Assembly: GCA_934511335.1 (NCBI GenBank)
Contig: CAKSWL010000152.1
Location: 1-5,801, forward strand
DNA length: 5,801 nt
Direction of reading: 5' to 3'
Source of the DNA: an uncultured Cloacibacillus sp.
GTDB lineage: Bacteria > Synergistota > Synergistia > Synergistales > Synergistaceae
Shown here: positions 1-4,642 of the stretch, piece after piece
How positions within the stretch are numbered: position 1 is the first letter of the stretch
How the letters are laid out: every line of letters begins with the position of its first letter
Notes under the pieces: model-generated
The model's input: only the letters and a program-made list of their open reading frames with translations
Databases searched by the model: none
Told to the model about the DNA's origin: nothing
Made by a program: the position numbers and the translations under genes

Positions 1-237
1 ATATACAATACCGTGCTGAAGCCGGCGGCGAAAGATGGCGTCTGCGACAAGTGCGGCGGCGAGGTCGTTCAGCGCGGCGATGACAAGGAAAGCGTCATCC
101 GCAACCGCCTTGCCGTCTTTCACGGGCAGACGGCTCCGCTCATTGATTATTACAATAAGAAGGGCCTTCTCGTCACAGTTGACGCCACCGGCGGCAAAGA
201 CGCGGTCCTGAATATCCTTGAGCAGCAGAAAGGCTGA
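1..237 (+). CDS. adk: Adenylate kinase, C-terminal part (5' end outside window)
   Basis: Adenylate kinase catalyses the reversible reaction ATP + AMP = 2 ADP in the cytoplasm. The open frame enters the window at base 1, reading IYNTVLKP, and ends in TGA, giving 78 residues. It covers the second half of the lid domain and the C-terminal CORE segment. Visible signatures are CDKCGG, the second Cys pair of the zinc-binding lid found in Gram-positive-type long adenylate kinases (the first pair lies upstream), then the QRGDDKESVIRNRL block with its conserved phosphate-binding arginines and Asp-Asp, then QTAPLIDYYNKKGLL and the closing helix. This matches the family end to end, so the C-terminus looks complete. 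map follows after 11 bases. An ATG at 13 is merely in phase where T-V-L-K reads through (a GTG codon) and is not the real start. The identification is firm. Confidence 0.96.
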   Translation: MYNTVLKPAAKDGVCDKCGGEVVQRGDDKESVIRNRLAVFHGQTAPLIDYYNKKGLLVTVDATGGKDAVLNILEQQKG

Positions 238-248
238 GGCCGTACTTA

Positions 249-1019
249 ATGATCACCTTTAAAAGCGATCGAGACATTGCCAAGATGCGCAGAGCGGGTC
301 AGATCGTTGCGGACATTCTCAAGTTGATGAGAGATATGATCAAACCGGGAATCGACACCCTGACCCTTGACGAAGCGGCGGAAAATCTGGTAAAAAAAGC
401 AGGGGCGAAGCCGGCCTTCAAGGGATACAAAGTACCCTGGGCGGCGGCCCCCTTCCCCGGCACGATCTGCGCATCTGTAAACAATGAAGTCGTGCACGGG
501 ATTCCTTCCCGAGAGCGGATTCTTGAGGAAGGAGACATCATCAGTATCGACACCGGCGCCTCAATCGAGGGTTTCTTCGGAGACGCGGCCTGTACCTACG
601 CGGTGGGGAATATCAGTGAAGAGCGACAGCGGCTGCTCGATCTTACATTTGAATCCCTCCGTAAAGGCGTGGCCGCGGTAAAGCCGGGGGCGACGCTCGG
701 AGACATCGGCTTTGCGGTAGAAAACGTAGTGATCCCCGCCGGCTGCGGCCTCGTAAGAGACTATGCCGGCCACGGCATCGGACGCAGGCTGCATGAGGCG
801 CCACAGGTTCCCAATTTTGGGAAACCTGGAAGCGGTATAACCGTCAAACCGCGGATGACCTTTTGCGTAGAGCCGATGGTAATGACCGGCGCCGAAGAGG
901 TGAAGACCATCTCTGACGGATGGACCGTCGTTACGAAGGACGGGAGCGACGCGGCTCATTTTGAGTACAGCCTCCTTGTGACGGACGACGGCGCGGAGAT
1001 ACTTACGCCATGGGAGTAG
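249..1019 (+). CDS. map: Type I methionine aminopeptidase
   Basis: This cytosolic metalloenzyme removes the initiator methionine from new proteins when the second residue is small. The 256-residue protein has the usual length of the bare type I catalytic domain (pita-bread fold) with no N-terminal extension. The five metal ligands are all in place by alignment to the E. coli enzyme: Asp101 (SIDTGA), Asp112 (GDAAC), His175 (GHGIG), Glu208 (FCVEPM) and Glu239 (HFEYS). The active-site histidines His83 (VVHGIPS) and His182 (LHEAPQVPNF) are also present. Two oddities are about five extra residues around VPWAA (62-66) ahead of the substrate-pocket Cys74, and Tyr240 where most family members have His after the last glutamate. 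The ATG at 249 has only a weak purine stretch (TGAGGC, overlapping the adk stop), suggesting coupling to adk. The last codons overlap the next gene by 10 bases. Confidence 0.97.
   Translation: MITFKSDRDIAKMRRAGQIVADILKLMRDMIKPGIDTLTLDEAAENLVKKAGAKPAFKGYKVPWAAAPFPGTICASVNNEVVHGIPSRERILEEGDIISIDTGASIEGFFGDAACTYAVGNISEERQRLLDLTFESLRKGVAAVKPGATLGDIGFAVENVVIPAGCGLVRDYAGHGIGRRLHEAPQVPNFGKPGSGITVKPRMTFCVEPMVMTGAEEVKTISDGWTVVTKDGSDAAHFEYSLLVTDDGAEILTPWE
804..828 (+). other. Strong hairpin inside map
   Basis: CAGGTT+CCC (804-812) pairs with GGG+AACCTG (819-828) apart from one bulged A at 822, leaving a loop of AATTTT. The hairpin lies over codons for QVPNFGKPG. No T-rich run follows, so it is not a terminator. 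It may be chance within a conserved protein motif, although CCT and AAA are among several synonymous possibilities. Confidence 0.35.
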
Positions 1020-1354
1020 GCTCCTCCGCACATAAAGAGGGGTTCCGTACCGGGGACGTCGTCATTGTGCGCCGCGGCAAATACGCGGGAAAACCATTTG
1101 CTGTGATGGGAGCAAAAGACGGCAGGATACTGATAGCGAACGGGGCTGAATACACAGCGGCGAGGCCCAAGAAAAAAAATGTTATTCACCTGCAACAAAC
1201 GCACTATAATCTCGAAGATGTGGCTGGGAGTGTCGCTGGCGGGAAACCTCTGGACAACGGCTGGTTGATGCAGAAAATTTCCAAGGTATTGGAAAACAGC
1301 GGCACATCTTGCGAACAGGAGGATGAAGCTGCCGGATGGCCAAAGAAGAAGTAA
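1010..1354 (+). CDS. KOW domain RNA-binding protein (L14e-like)
   Basis: This is a small protein of 114 residues. Residues 12-34 ([23 protein letters not shown]) form a KOW motif, the short beta-barrel RNA-binding element of ribosomal proteins such as L14e/L24 and of NusG. They are followed by a strand pair ([10 protein letters not shown]) and a basic [10 protein letters not shown] segment at 53-62 typical of the small KOW proteins that sit between map and infA in many Firmicutes-like operons. The position strongly suggests a ribosome- or RNA-associated role, but the exact function is unknown to me. The remaining C-terminal half (about 66-114) has no motif I recognise. The start ATG lies inside the map 3' end, with GGAG at 995-998, 11 bases upstream. 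The last 19 bases are shared out of frame with infA, so translation is probably coupled on both sides. A run of eight A's occurs at 1172-1179. Confidence 0.85.
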   Translation: MGVGSSAHKEGFRTGDVVIVRRGKYAGKPFAVMGAKDGRILIANGAEYTAARPKKKNVIHLQQTHYNLEDVAGSVAGGKPLDNGWLMQKISKVLENSGTSCEQEDEAAGWPKKK

Positions 1355-1554
1355 TTGAAGTAAAGGGCAAGGTAGTGGAGCCGCTGCCAAACGCCATGTT
1401 CCGCGTTGAGCTGGAAAATGGCCACAAGATACTGGCTCATGTCTCGGGCAAAATGCGCATGCATTTTATCAGGATACTGCCGGGCGATAAGGTGCTTTTA
1501 CAGCTTTCGCCCTACGACCTGACACGCGGTAGGATAACATACAGATACAAGTAG
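1336..1554 (+). CDS. infA: Translation initiation factor IF-1
   Basis: IF-1 binds the A site of the 30S subunit and, with IF-2 and IF-3, steers initiator tRNA to the P site. The protein has 72 residues, the classic length, and forms one S1-like OB-fold. Recognisable blocks are [30 protein letters not shown], the loop [18 protein letters not shown] and [15 protein letters not shown]. The start at 1336 is forced: a stop codon lies in frame at 1324-1326, no other start codon intervenes, and MAK is the usual N-terminus. The nearest good ribosome binding site is AGGAGG at 1317-1322, 13 bases before the ATG, which is longer than the usual spacing. The first 19 bases overlap the KOW gene, which may provide ribosomes by coupling. 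The identification is certain. Confidence 0.98.
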   Translation: MAKEEVIEVKGKVVEPLPNAMFRVELENGHKILAHVSGKMRMHFIRILPGDKVLLQLSPYDLTRGRITYRYK

Positions 1555-1568
1555 ACGGATATTCCGTC
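1554..1568 (+). other. Small hairpin after infA
   Basis: GACGGA (1554-1559) pairs perfectly with TCCGTC (1563-1568) across a TAT loop. It begins on the last base of the infA stop codon, in the only sizeable gap of the window. No T-tract follows, so it is unlikely to be an intrinsic terminator. It could mark RNA processing, or a regulatory structure ahead of rpmJ. Confidence 0.35.
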
Positions 1569-1589
1569 ATGGATGGAACAAGTACAGTC

Positions 1590-1597
1590 AAGGAGGT
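1590..1597 (+). promoter_or_regulatory. Ribosome binding site of rpmJ
   Basis: AAGGAGGT is a full match to the anti-Shine-Dalgarno sequence and lies 9 bases before the rpmJ ATG at 1607. It fixes that start, which is helpful because the gene is very short. Confidence 0.9.
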
Positions 1598-1606
1598 CTG
1601 CATTTA

Positions 1607-1732
1607 ATGAAAGTAAGACCGTCGGTCAAACCTATATGTGAGTATTGCAGGATAATCAAGCGTCACGGAGTAGTGCGCGTGATCTGCAGCAGAAACCCGC
1701 GCCATAAGCAGCGTCAGGGAGCAAGGAGGTAG
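1607..1732 (+). CDS. rpmJ: 50S ribosomal protein L36, zinc-binding form
   Basis: L36 is the smallest protein of the large ribosomal subunit and helps hold 23S rRNA helices together. The frame encodes 41 residues beginning [14 protein letters not shown]. The zinc ribbon is intact, with Cys11, Cys14, Cys27 and His33 spaced as in E. coli L36, so this is the zinc (C+) paralogue. The body ends with the conserved NPRHKQRQG, where most family members stop at 37-38 residues. Here three further residues, Ala-Arg-Arg, are added. Their codons GCA AGG AGG TAG form the ribosome binding site of rpsM, so the extension looks like a by-product of packing that site into the gene. A full Shine-Dalgarno sequence precedes the ATG. 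The gene lies 52 bases after infA and 6 before rpsM. Confidence 0.97.
   Translation: MKVRPSVKPICEYCRIIKRHGVVRVICSRNPRHKQRQGARR
1723..1730 (+). promoter_or_regulatory. rpsM ribosome binding site inside the end of rpmJ
   Basis: AAGGAGGT lies within the last codons of rpmJ and includes the first base of its TAG stop. It stands 8 bases before the rpsM ATG at 1739. A ribosome finishing L36 would cover this site, implying translational coupling of L36 to S13. Confidence 0.88.
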
Positions 1733-1738
1733 CAGGGA

Positions 1739-2116
1739 ATGGCTCGTTTAGCCGGTGTTGACCTGCCGCGTGAGAAAAGAATCAAAATAGCCCTTACCTA
1801 TATTTTCGGTATTGGGCCGGCAGTTGCGAACGATATCATAAAGGTCACGGGAATCGATCCCAATACCCGTGTAAAGGACCTCTCGGAGGAAGAGGAGCAG
1901 AAGCTCCGCGCTGAAATAGAAGACAACCGCCTGGTAGAAGGTGACCTTCGCCGCGACATCGCGATGAACATCAAGCGTCTCATGGACATAGGTTGCTACC
2001 GCGGACTCAGACACCGCCAGGGCCTCCCTGTCAGGGGGCAGAGGACTAAGACAAACGCCCGTACTCGCAAAGGCCCGAAGAGGACGGTCGCGGGCAAGAA
2101 GAAAGCCACCAAGTAA
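1739..2116 (+). CDS. rpsM: 30S ribosomal protein S13
   Basis: S13 sits in the head of the small subunit, contacts 16S rRNA and P-site tRNA, and forms intersubunit bridges. The 125-residue protein matches the family over its whole length. It has the N-terminal [14 protein letters not shown], the helix-two-turns-helix region [14 protein letters not shown] (21-34), [12 protein letters not shown] (45-56), [28 protein letters not shown] (66-93), and the basic tail [21 protein letters not shown] followed by a lysine-rich end that reaches the tRNA. The start at 1739 is set by a strong embedded Shine-Dalgarno sequence. In E. coli the region around the rpsM start is the S4 repressor target; I cannot confirm an equivalent pseudoknot here. 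rpsK follows after 25 bases. Confidence 0.98.
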   Translation: MARLAGVDLPREKRIKIALTYIFGIGPAVANDIIKVTGIDPNTRVKDLSEEEEQKLRAEIEDNRLVEGDLRRDIAMNIKRLMDIGCYRGLRHRQGLPVRGQRTKTNARTRKGPKRTVAGKKKATK

Positions 2117-2125
2117 GGTGCAACC

Positions 2126-2134
2126 AGGGAGGGA
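2126..2134 (+). promoter_or_regulatory. Ribosome binding site for the TTG-started rpsK
   Basis: AGGGAGGGA ends 7 bases before the TTG at 2142. An in-frame TAA at 2136-2138 rules out any upstream start, and the next codons give the expected AKR N-terminus, so the site supports initiation at TTG. Confidence 0.8.
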
Positions 2135-2141
2135 ATAACAG

Positions 2142-2534
2142 TTGGCCAAACGCGTACAGCGCAGCCGTAAGCGCAAAGAAAAAAAGAACGTCAGCTATGG
2201 TGTCGCACATATTTATTCTACCTTCAACAACACCATCGTGACACTTACAGACAAACAGGGCAACGCCCTTTCATGGGCCTCGGGCGGAAACGTCGGCTTC
2301 AAGGGGACTCGTAAATCAACTCCGTACGCCGCGCAGATGTCGGCGGCGCAGGCGGCAAAGGTTGCCCAGGACCACGGAGTGGTGGAAATTGACGTCGTAG
2401 TCAAGGGCCCCGGACCGGGACGCGAATCTGCGATCCGTTCGCTTCAGGCGGCGGGGCTGCAGGTAAACGTTATCCGCGACGCAACGCCAATCCCGCACAA
2501 CGGATGCCGTCCGCCCAAGCGGCGCCGCGTGTAG
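2142..2534 (+). CDS. rpsK: 30S ribosomal protein S11
   Basis: S11 lies on the platform of the small subunit, near the mRNA exit and the 3' end of 16S rRNA. The 130-residue protein begins at TTG and reads [20 protein letters not shown]. It then has the conserved [17 protein letters not shown] (21-37), [21 protein letters not shown] (45-65), [22 protein letters not shown] (85-106) and the invariant closing segment [18 protein letters not shown]. The Asn-Gly in PHNGC corresponds to the site that becomes isoaspartate in E. coli S11. Length and ends match the family. The TTG start is unusual for such a highly expressed gene, but it is the only possible one, since an in-frame stop lies just upstream. 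rpsD follows after 24 bases with its own perfect ribosome binding site (AAGGAGGT, 2541-2548). Confidence 0.97.
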   Translation: MAKRVQRSRKRKEKKNVSYGVAHIYSTFNNTIVTLTDKQGNALSWASGGNVGFKGTRKSTPYAAQMSAAQAAKVAQDHGVVEIDVVVKGPGPGRESAIRSLQAAGLQVNVIRDATPIPHNGCRPPKRRRV

Positions 2535-2558
2535 TCCTAAAAGGAGGTACTTATTAGC

Positions 2559-3185
2559 ATGAGCAGATACACAGGACCTGTCTGCAGGCTCTGCCGCGCA
2601 GAGGGCGCCAAGCTCTTTTTGAAGGGAGACCGCTGCTACACAGAGAAGTGCGGACTCACAAAGCGTAATTCAAAGCCAGGCCAGCACGGAACCCGACGCG
2701 GCAAGATGAGCGAATATGGACTCCGTCTTCGTGAGAAGCAGAAGCTTCGCCGCTTCTACGGAATCAACGAGACCCAGTTCAGCACGATATACAGGAAGGC
2801 GACCGGCATGGCCGGCCAGACGGGGCACAACTTCCTTCAGCTTCTGGAGCGCCGTCTCGACAACGTCGTCTACCGCCTCGGCCTCGGAGTCAGCCGCAGC
2901 CAGGCGCGCCAGCTCATCTGCCATGGCCACTTCACGGTCAATGGCCGCAAGCTTGACATTCCCAGCGCGCTCCTTAGGGTCGGAGACGTGATCGCCGTGG
3001 CCGAAGGCAGCCGCGACGTCCAGACGATCAAGGAAAACGCCGAGGCGTCAGCGAGCCGCAGCATTCCCGCGTGGCTTGAGTTCAATCCGGAAGCAATGTC
3101 AGGCTCGTTAGTCGCAGTACCGGTCCGTGAGCAGATAGACGTACCAGTAAACGAACAGCTTGTTGTTGAATTCTATGCACGTTAG
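2559..3185 (+). CDS. rpsD: 30S ribosomal protein S4, zinc-binding form
   Basis: S4 nucleates assembly of the 30S body by binding the five-way junction of 16S rRNA, and it shapes the mRNA entry channel. The 208-residue protein starts MSRYTGPVCRLCR. Cysteines 9, 12, 26 and 31 form the four-Cys zinc site of the C+ S4 class. The conserved KPGQHG (39-44), the SEYGLRLREKQKLRRFYGI helix region and the S4 RNA-binding domain at about 98-160 (RRLDNVVYRLG, SRSQARQLICHGHFTVNG, GDVIAV) follow. The end, PVNEQLVVEFYAR, is typical, so the gene is full length. AAGGAGGT lies 10 bases before the ATG. In E. coli and B. subtilis S4 represses its own expression by binding mRNA; here it is placed between rpsK and rpoA, as in the classic alpha operon. 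Confidence 0.98.
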   Translation: MSRYTGPVCRLCRAEGAKLFLKGDRCYTEKCGLTKRNSKPGQHGTRRGKMSEYGLRLREKQKLRRFYGINETQFSTIYRKATGMAGQTGHNFLQLLERRLDNVVYRLGLGVSRSQARQLICHGHFTVNGRKLDIPSALLRVGDVIAVAEGSRDVQTIKENAEASASRSIPAWLEFNPEAMSGSLVAVPVREQIDVPVNEQLVVEFYAR

Positions 3186-3193
3186 TGGGACGA

Positions 3194-3200
3194 AAGGTGG
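3194..3200 (+). promoter_or_regulatory. Ribosome binding site that decides the rpoA start
   Basis: AAGGTGG is an imperfect Shine-Dalgarno sequence 8 bases before the ATG at 3209, and GGGGGAG continues after it. The alternative in-frame GTG at 3185, which shares a base with the rpsD stop, has no purine-rich stretch upstream and would add eight residues not expected in RpoA. Confidence 0.65.
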
Positions 3201-3208
3201 GGGAGAAT

Positions 3209-4282
3209 ATGGAGCATGATCGTCATGAGATCATAGTACAGGAATCCACCCCGTCGTACGGTAAAATTACCGTTGAGCCTCTTGAGAGAGGCTACGGAGT
3301 AACACTGGGCAATTCGTTGCGCCGTGTTCTGCTCTCTTCAATCAGCGGAGCGGCGGTCGTCGCCGTGCGCGTTGAGGGAGTCCTGCATGAATTCAGCACT
3401 ATTCCGGGAGTCAAGGAAGATGTTATCGAACTTCTGGTAAATCTGAAGCATATTCCCGTTCGCTGTCACTCAACGTCGGTGCGCACACTCCACCTTGAGT
3501 CTAAAGGCCCGAAGGTGGTGGCGGTGTCGGACATCGACCCTGACAGCGAGGTAGAGTTCCCCAACCCAGAGGCGTACATCTGTACCCTTGAGGAGGGACA
3601 TTCGCTGTCGATGGACATTTATGTCGCCACCGGTACCGGCTACGCGCCGATAGATCGCCCGCGCGCCTCCTACCTGCCGGTGGACGCGTTGCAGACGGAT
3701 GCCCTCTTCTCGCCCGTACAGCGTGTGAAGTATGACATTCAGGACAAGCGTATGGGGCAGCGTACCGACTATGACAGCCTCACGCTGGAGATATGGACGA
3801 ACGGCGTCGTAACTCCGGAGTCCGCCGTCATCCAGGCCAGCCGTATCCTTAAAGGATATTACGCCTCTCTCGTGGATTCGCTTGCCGGCCCGGGAACGAG
3901 CGCCCTTGACGAGATAATCAAGAACGACGAGGCCTCGCGGGCGGCGGCAATAGGCGGCAAACAGGGCTTCGACGCGCACAGCGGACTTTCTGGCTTCCCG
4001 ATGGGTGAGAACTCTATCTACTCGCGTCCAGTGAGAGACCTTGAGCTCTCCGTGCGCAGTGAGAACTGCCTGCTTCGCGGCGGAGTCCACATGATAGGAG
4101 AACTTGTCTCCCGGACGAGGGACGACCTTCTGAAAATCCGCAACCTCGGAAAAATCTCCCTTAAAGAGATCGAGGAGAAACTGGCCAAATTCGACCTTCA
4201 CCTCAGCGGCGACATAAGCACCCCGATTGACGATGACGACGAGGATTTGGATGACAACGATCAGAATCTGAAGGAGGAATAA
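3209..4282 (+). CDS. rpoA: DNA-directed RNA polymerase subunit alpha
   Basis: Alpha dimerises to scaffold assembly of the beta and beta' subunits, and its C-terminal domain binds UP elements and activators. From the ATG at 3209 the protein has 357 residues, longer than the roughly 315-330 of E. coli and B. subtilis. The N-terminal domain (about 1-225) shows VEPLERGYGVTLGNSLRRVLLSS, LHEFSTIPGVKEDV and the typical strand pairs. The C-terminal domain (about 274-333) shows RDLELSVRSENCLLRGG and IRNLGKISLKEIEEKL. Arg283, Asn286, Cys287, Gly314, Ser317 and Glu320 correspond to E. coli 265, 268, 269, 296, 299 and 302, but Ile316 replaces Lys298. The interdomain linker is about 28 residues longer than in E. 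coli, and the protein ends with an acidic tail (334-357, including DDDDEDLDDND). The stop is 3 bases before rplQ. Function is certain; the start is likely. Confidence 0.96.
   Translation: MEHDRHEIIVQESTPSYGKITVEPLERGYGVTLGNSLRRVLLSSISGAAVVAVRVEGVLHEFSTIPGVKEDVIELLVNLKHIPVRCHSTSVRTLHLESKGPKVVAVSDIDPDSEVEFPNPEAYICTLEEGHSLSMDIYVATGTGYAPIDRPRASYLPVDALQTDALFSPVQRVKYDIQDKRMGQRTDYDSLTLEIWTNGVVTPESAVIQASRILKGYYASLVDSLAGPGTSALDEIIKNDEASRAAAIGGKQGFDAHSGLSGFPMGENSIYSRPVRDLELSVRSENCLLRGGVHMIGELVSRTRDDLLKIRNLGKISLKEIEEKLAKFDLHLSGDISTPIDDDDEDLDDNDQNLKEE
3270..3297 (+). other. Bulged hairpin early in rpoA
   Basis: CCGT (3270-3273) pairs with ACGG (3294-3297), and AGCCTCT (3276-3282) pairs perfectly with AGAGGCT (3287-3293) across a TGAG loop. 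Two bases, TG, bulge on the 5' side. The structure starts 61 bases into rpoA, over codons for VEPLERGYG. It could influence rpoA translation or RNA processing, or be incidental. Confidence 0.4.
4271..4277 (+). promoter_or_regulatory. rplQ ribosome binding site inside the end of rpoA
   Basis: AAGGAGG is formed by the last rpoA codons AAG GAG GAA (Lys-Glu-Glu), 8 bases before the rplQ ATG at 4286. Translation of alpha and L17 is therefore probably coupled. Confidence 0.88.
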
Positions 4283-4285
4283 CCA

Positions 4286-4639
4286 ATGAGACACCGCATG
4301 AACACAAGGCGGTTGGGACGCTGCGGCTCCCATAGGTGGGCCATGCTCGGCAACATGGCTGCCAGTCTCTTCATCGAGGGCAGCATAATAACGACAGAGA
4401 CGAGGGCGAAAGAGCTCCGCCGCGTTGCCGAAAAGCTCATTACCAAGGCAAAGTCCGGCACGCTCAGCGACCGTCGTCTCGTGATCGCCCGCATCCCTCA
4501 CAAAGAGGCGGTAATGAAACTTTTTAACGAGCTAGGACCGAAGTATGCCGAGCGCAACGGCGGTTACACCAGGATCGTAAAGATCGGCGCGCGCGTCGGC
4601 GACTCTTCTCCGATGGCGGTAATACAGCTGGTAGACTAA
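4286..4639 (+). CDS. rplQ: 50S ribosomal protein L17
   Basis: L17 lies near the exit tunnel of the large subunit and binds 23S rRNA. The 117-residue protein matches the usual bacterial length. Conserved stretches are MRHRMNTRRLGRCGSHRWAM at the N-terminus, MAASLFIEGSIITTETRAKELRRVAEKLITKAK (24-56) and the C-terminal NGGYTRIVKIGARVGDSSPMAVIQL (91-115), which contains the family hallmark GGYTRI. It is the customary last gene of the alpha operon, just behind rpoA. No terminator follows: only 3 bases separate its stop from the ecfA1 start, so transcription must read on into the transporter genes unless stopped inside them. Confidence 0.98.
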   Translation: MRHRMNTRRLGRCGSHRWAMLGNMAASLFIEGSIITTETRAKELRRVAEKLITKAKSGTLSDRRLVIARIPHKEAVMKLFNELGPKYAERNGGYTRIVKIGARVGDSSPMAVIQLVD

Positions 4640-4642
4640 TAT

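Noticed and set aside
1450..1467. Perfect 7-bp inverted repeat in infA (AAAATGC / GCATTTT)
   Set aside because: It is almost entirely dictated by the invariant IF-1 residues GKMRMHF, including two Met codons, and the stem is AT-rich and weak.
1519..1547. Possible promoter near the end of infA (CTGACA, then CAGATA 17 bases later)
   Set aside because: The -10 match is poor, and such loose matches are expected by chance; there is no independent support for a start site before rpmJ.
1741..1763. Small hairpins at the start of rpsM as an S4-binding leader
   Set aside because: GGCT/AGCC and GGT/ACC stems are only 4 and 3 bp; I could not build a pseudoknot like that of the E. coli alpha operon by eye.
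3185..3208. GTG at 3185 as the rpoA start, overlapping the rpsD stop by one base
   Set aside because: No Shine-Dalgarno sequence precedes it, and the added MGRKVGEN contains the ribosome binding site of the ATG at 3209, which gives the expected N-terminus.
3470..4501. Long open frame of 343 codons on the - strand opposite rpoA and rplQ
   Set aside because: It lies wholly over two firmly identified genes, its translation resembles no protein I know, and long antisense frames are common opposite GC-rich coding sequence.
4637..4642. TAATAT before ecfA1 as a -10 element
   Set aside because: No -35-like hexamer lies at the right distance (TGGCGG is there), and transcription would start on the ATG itself; the bases are explained by the rplQ stop codon.
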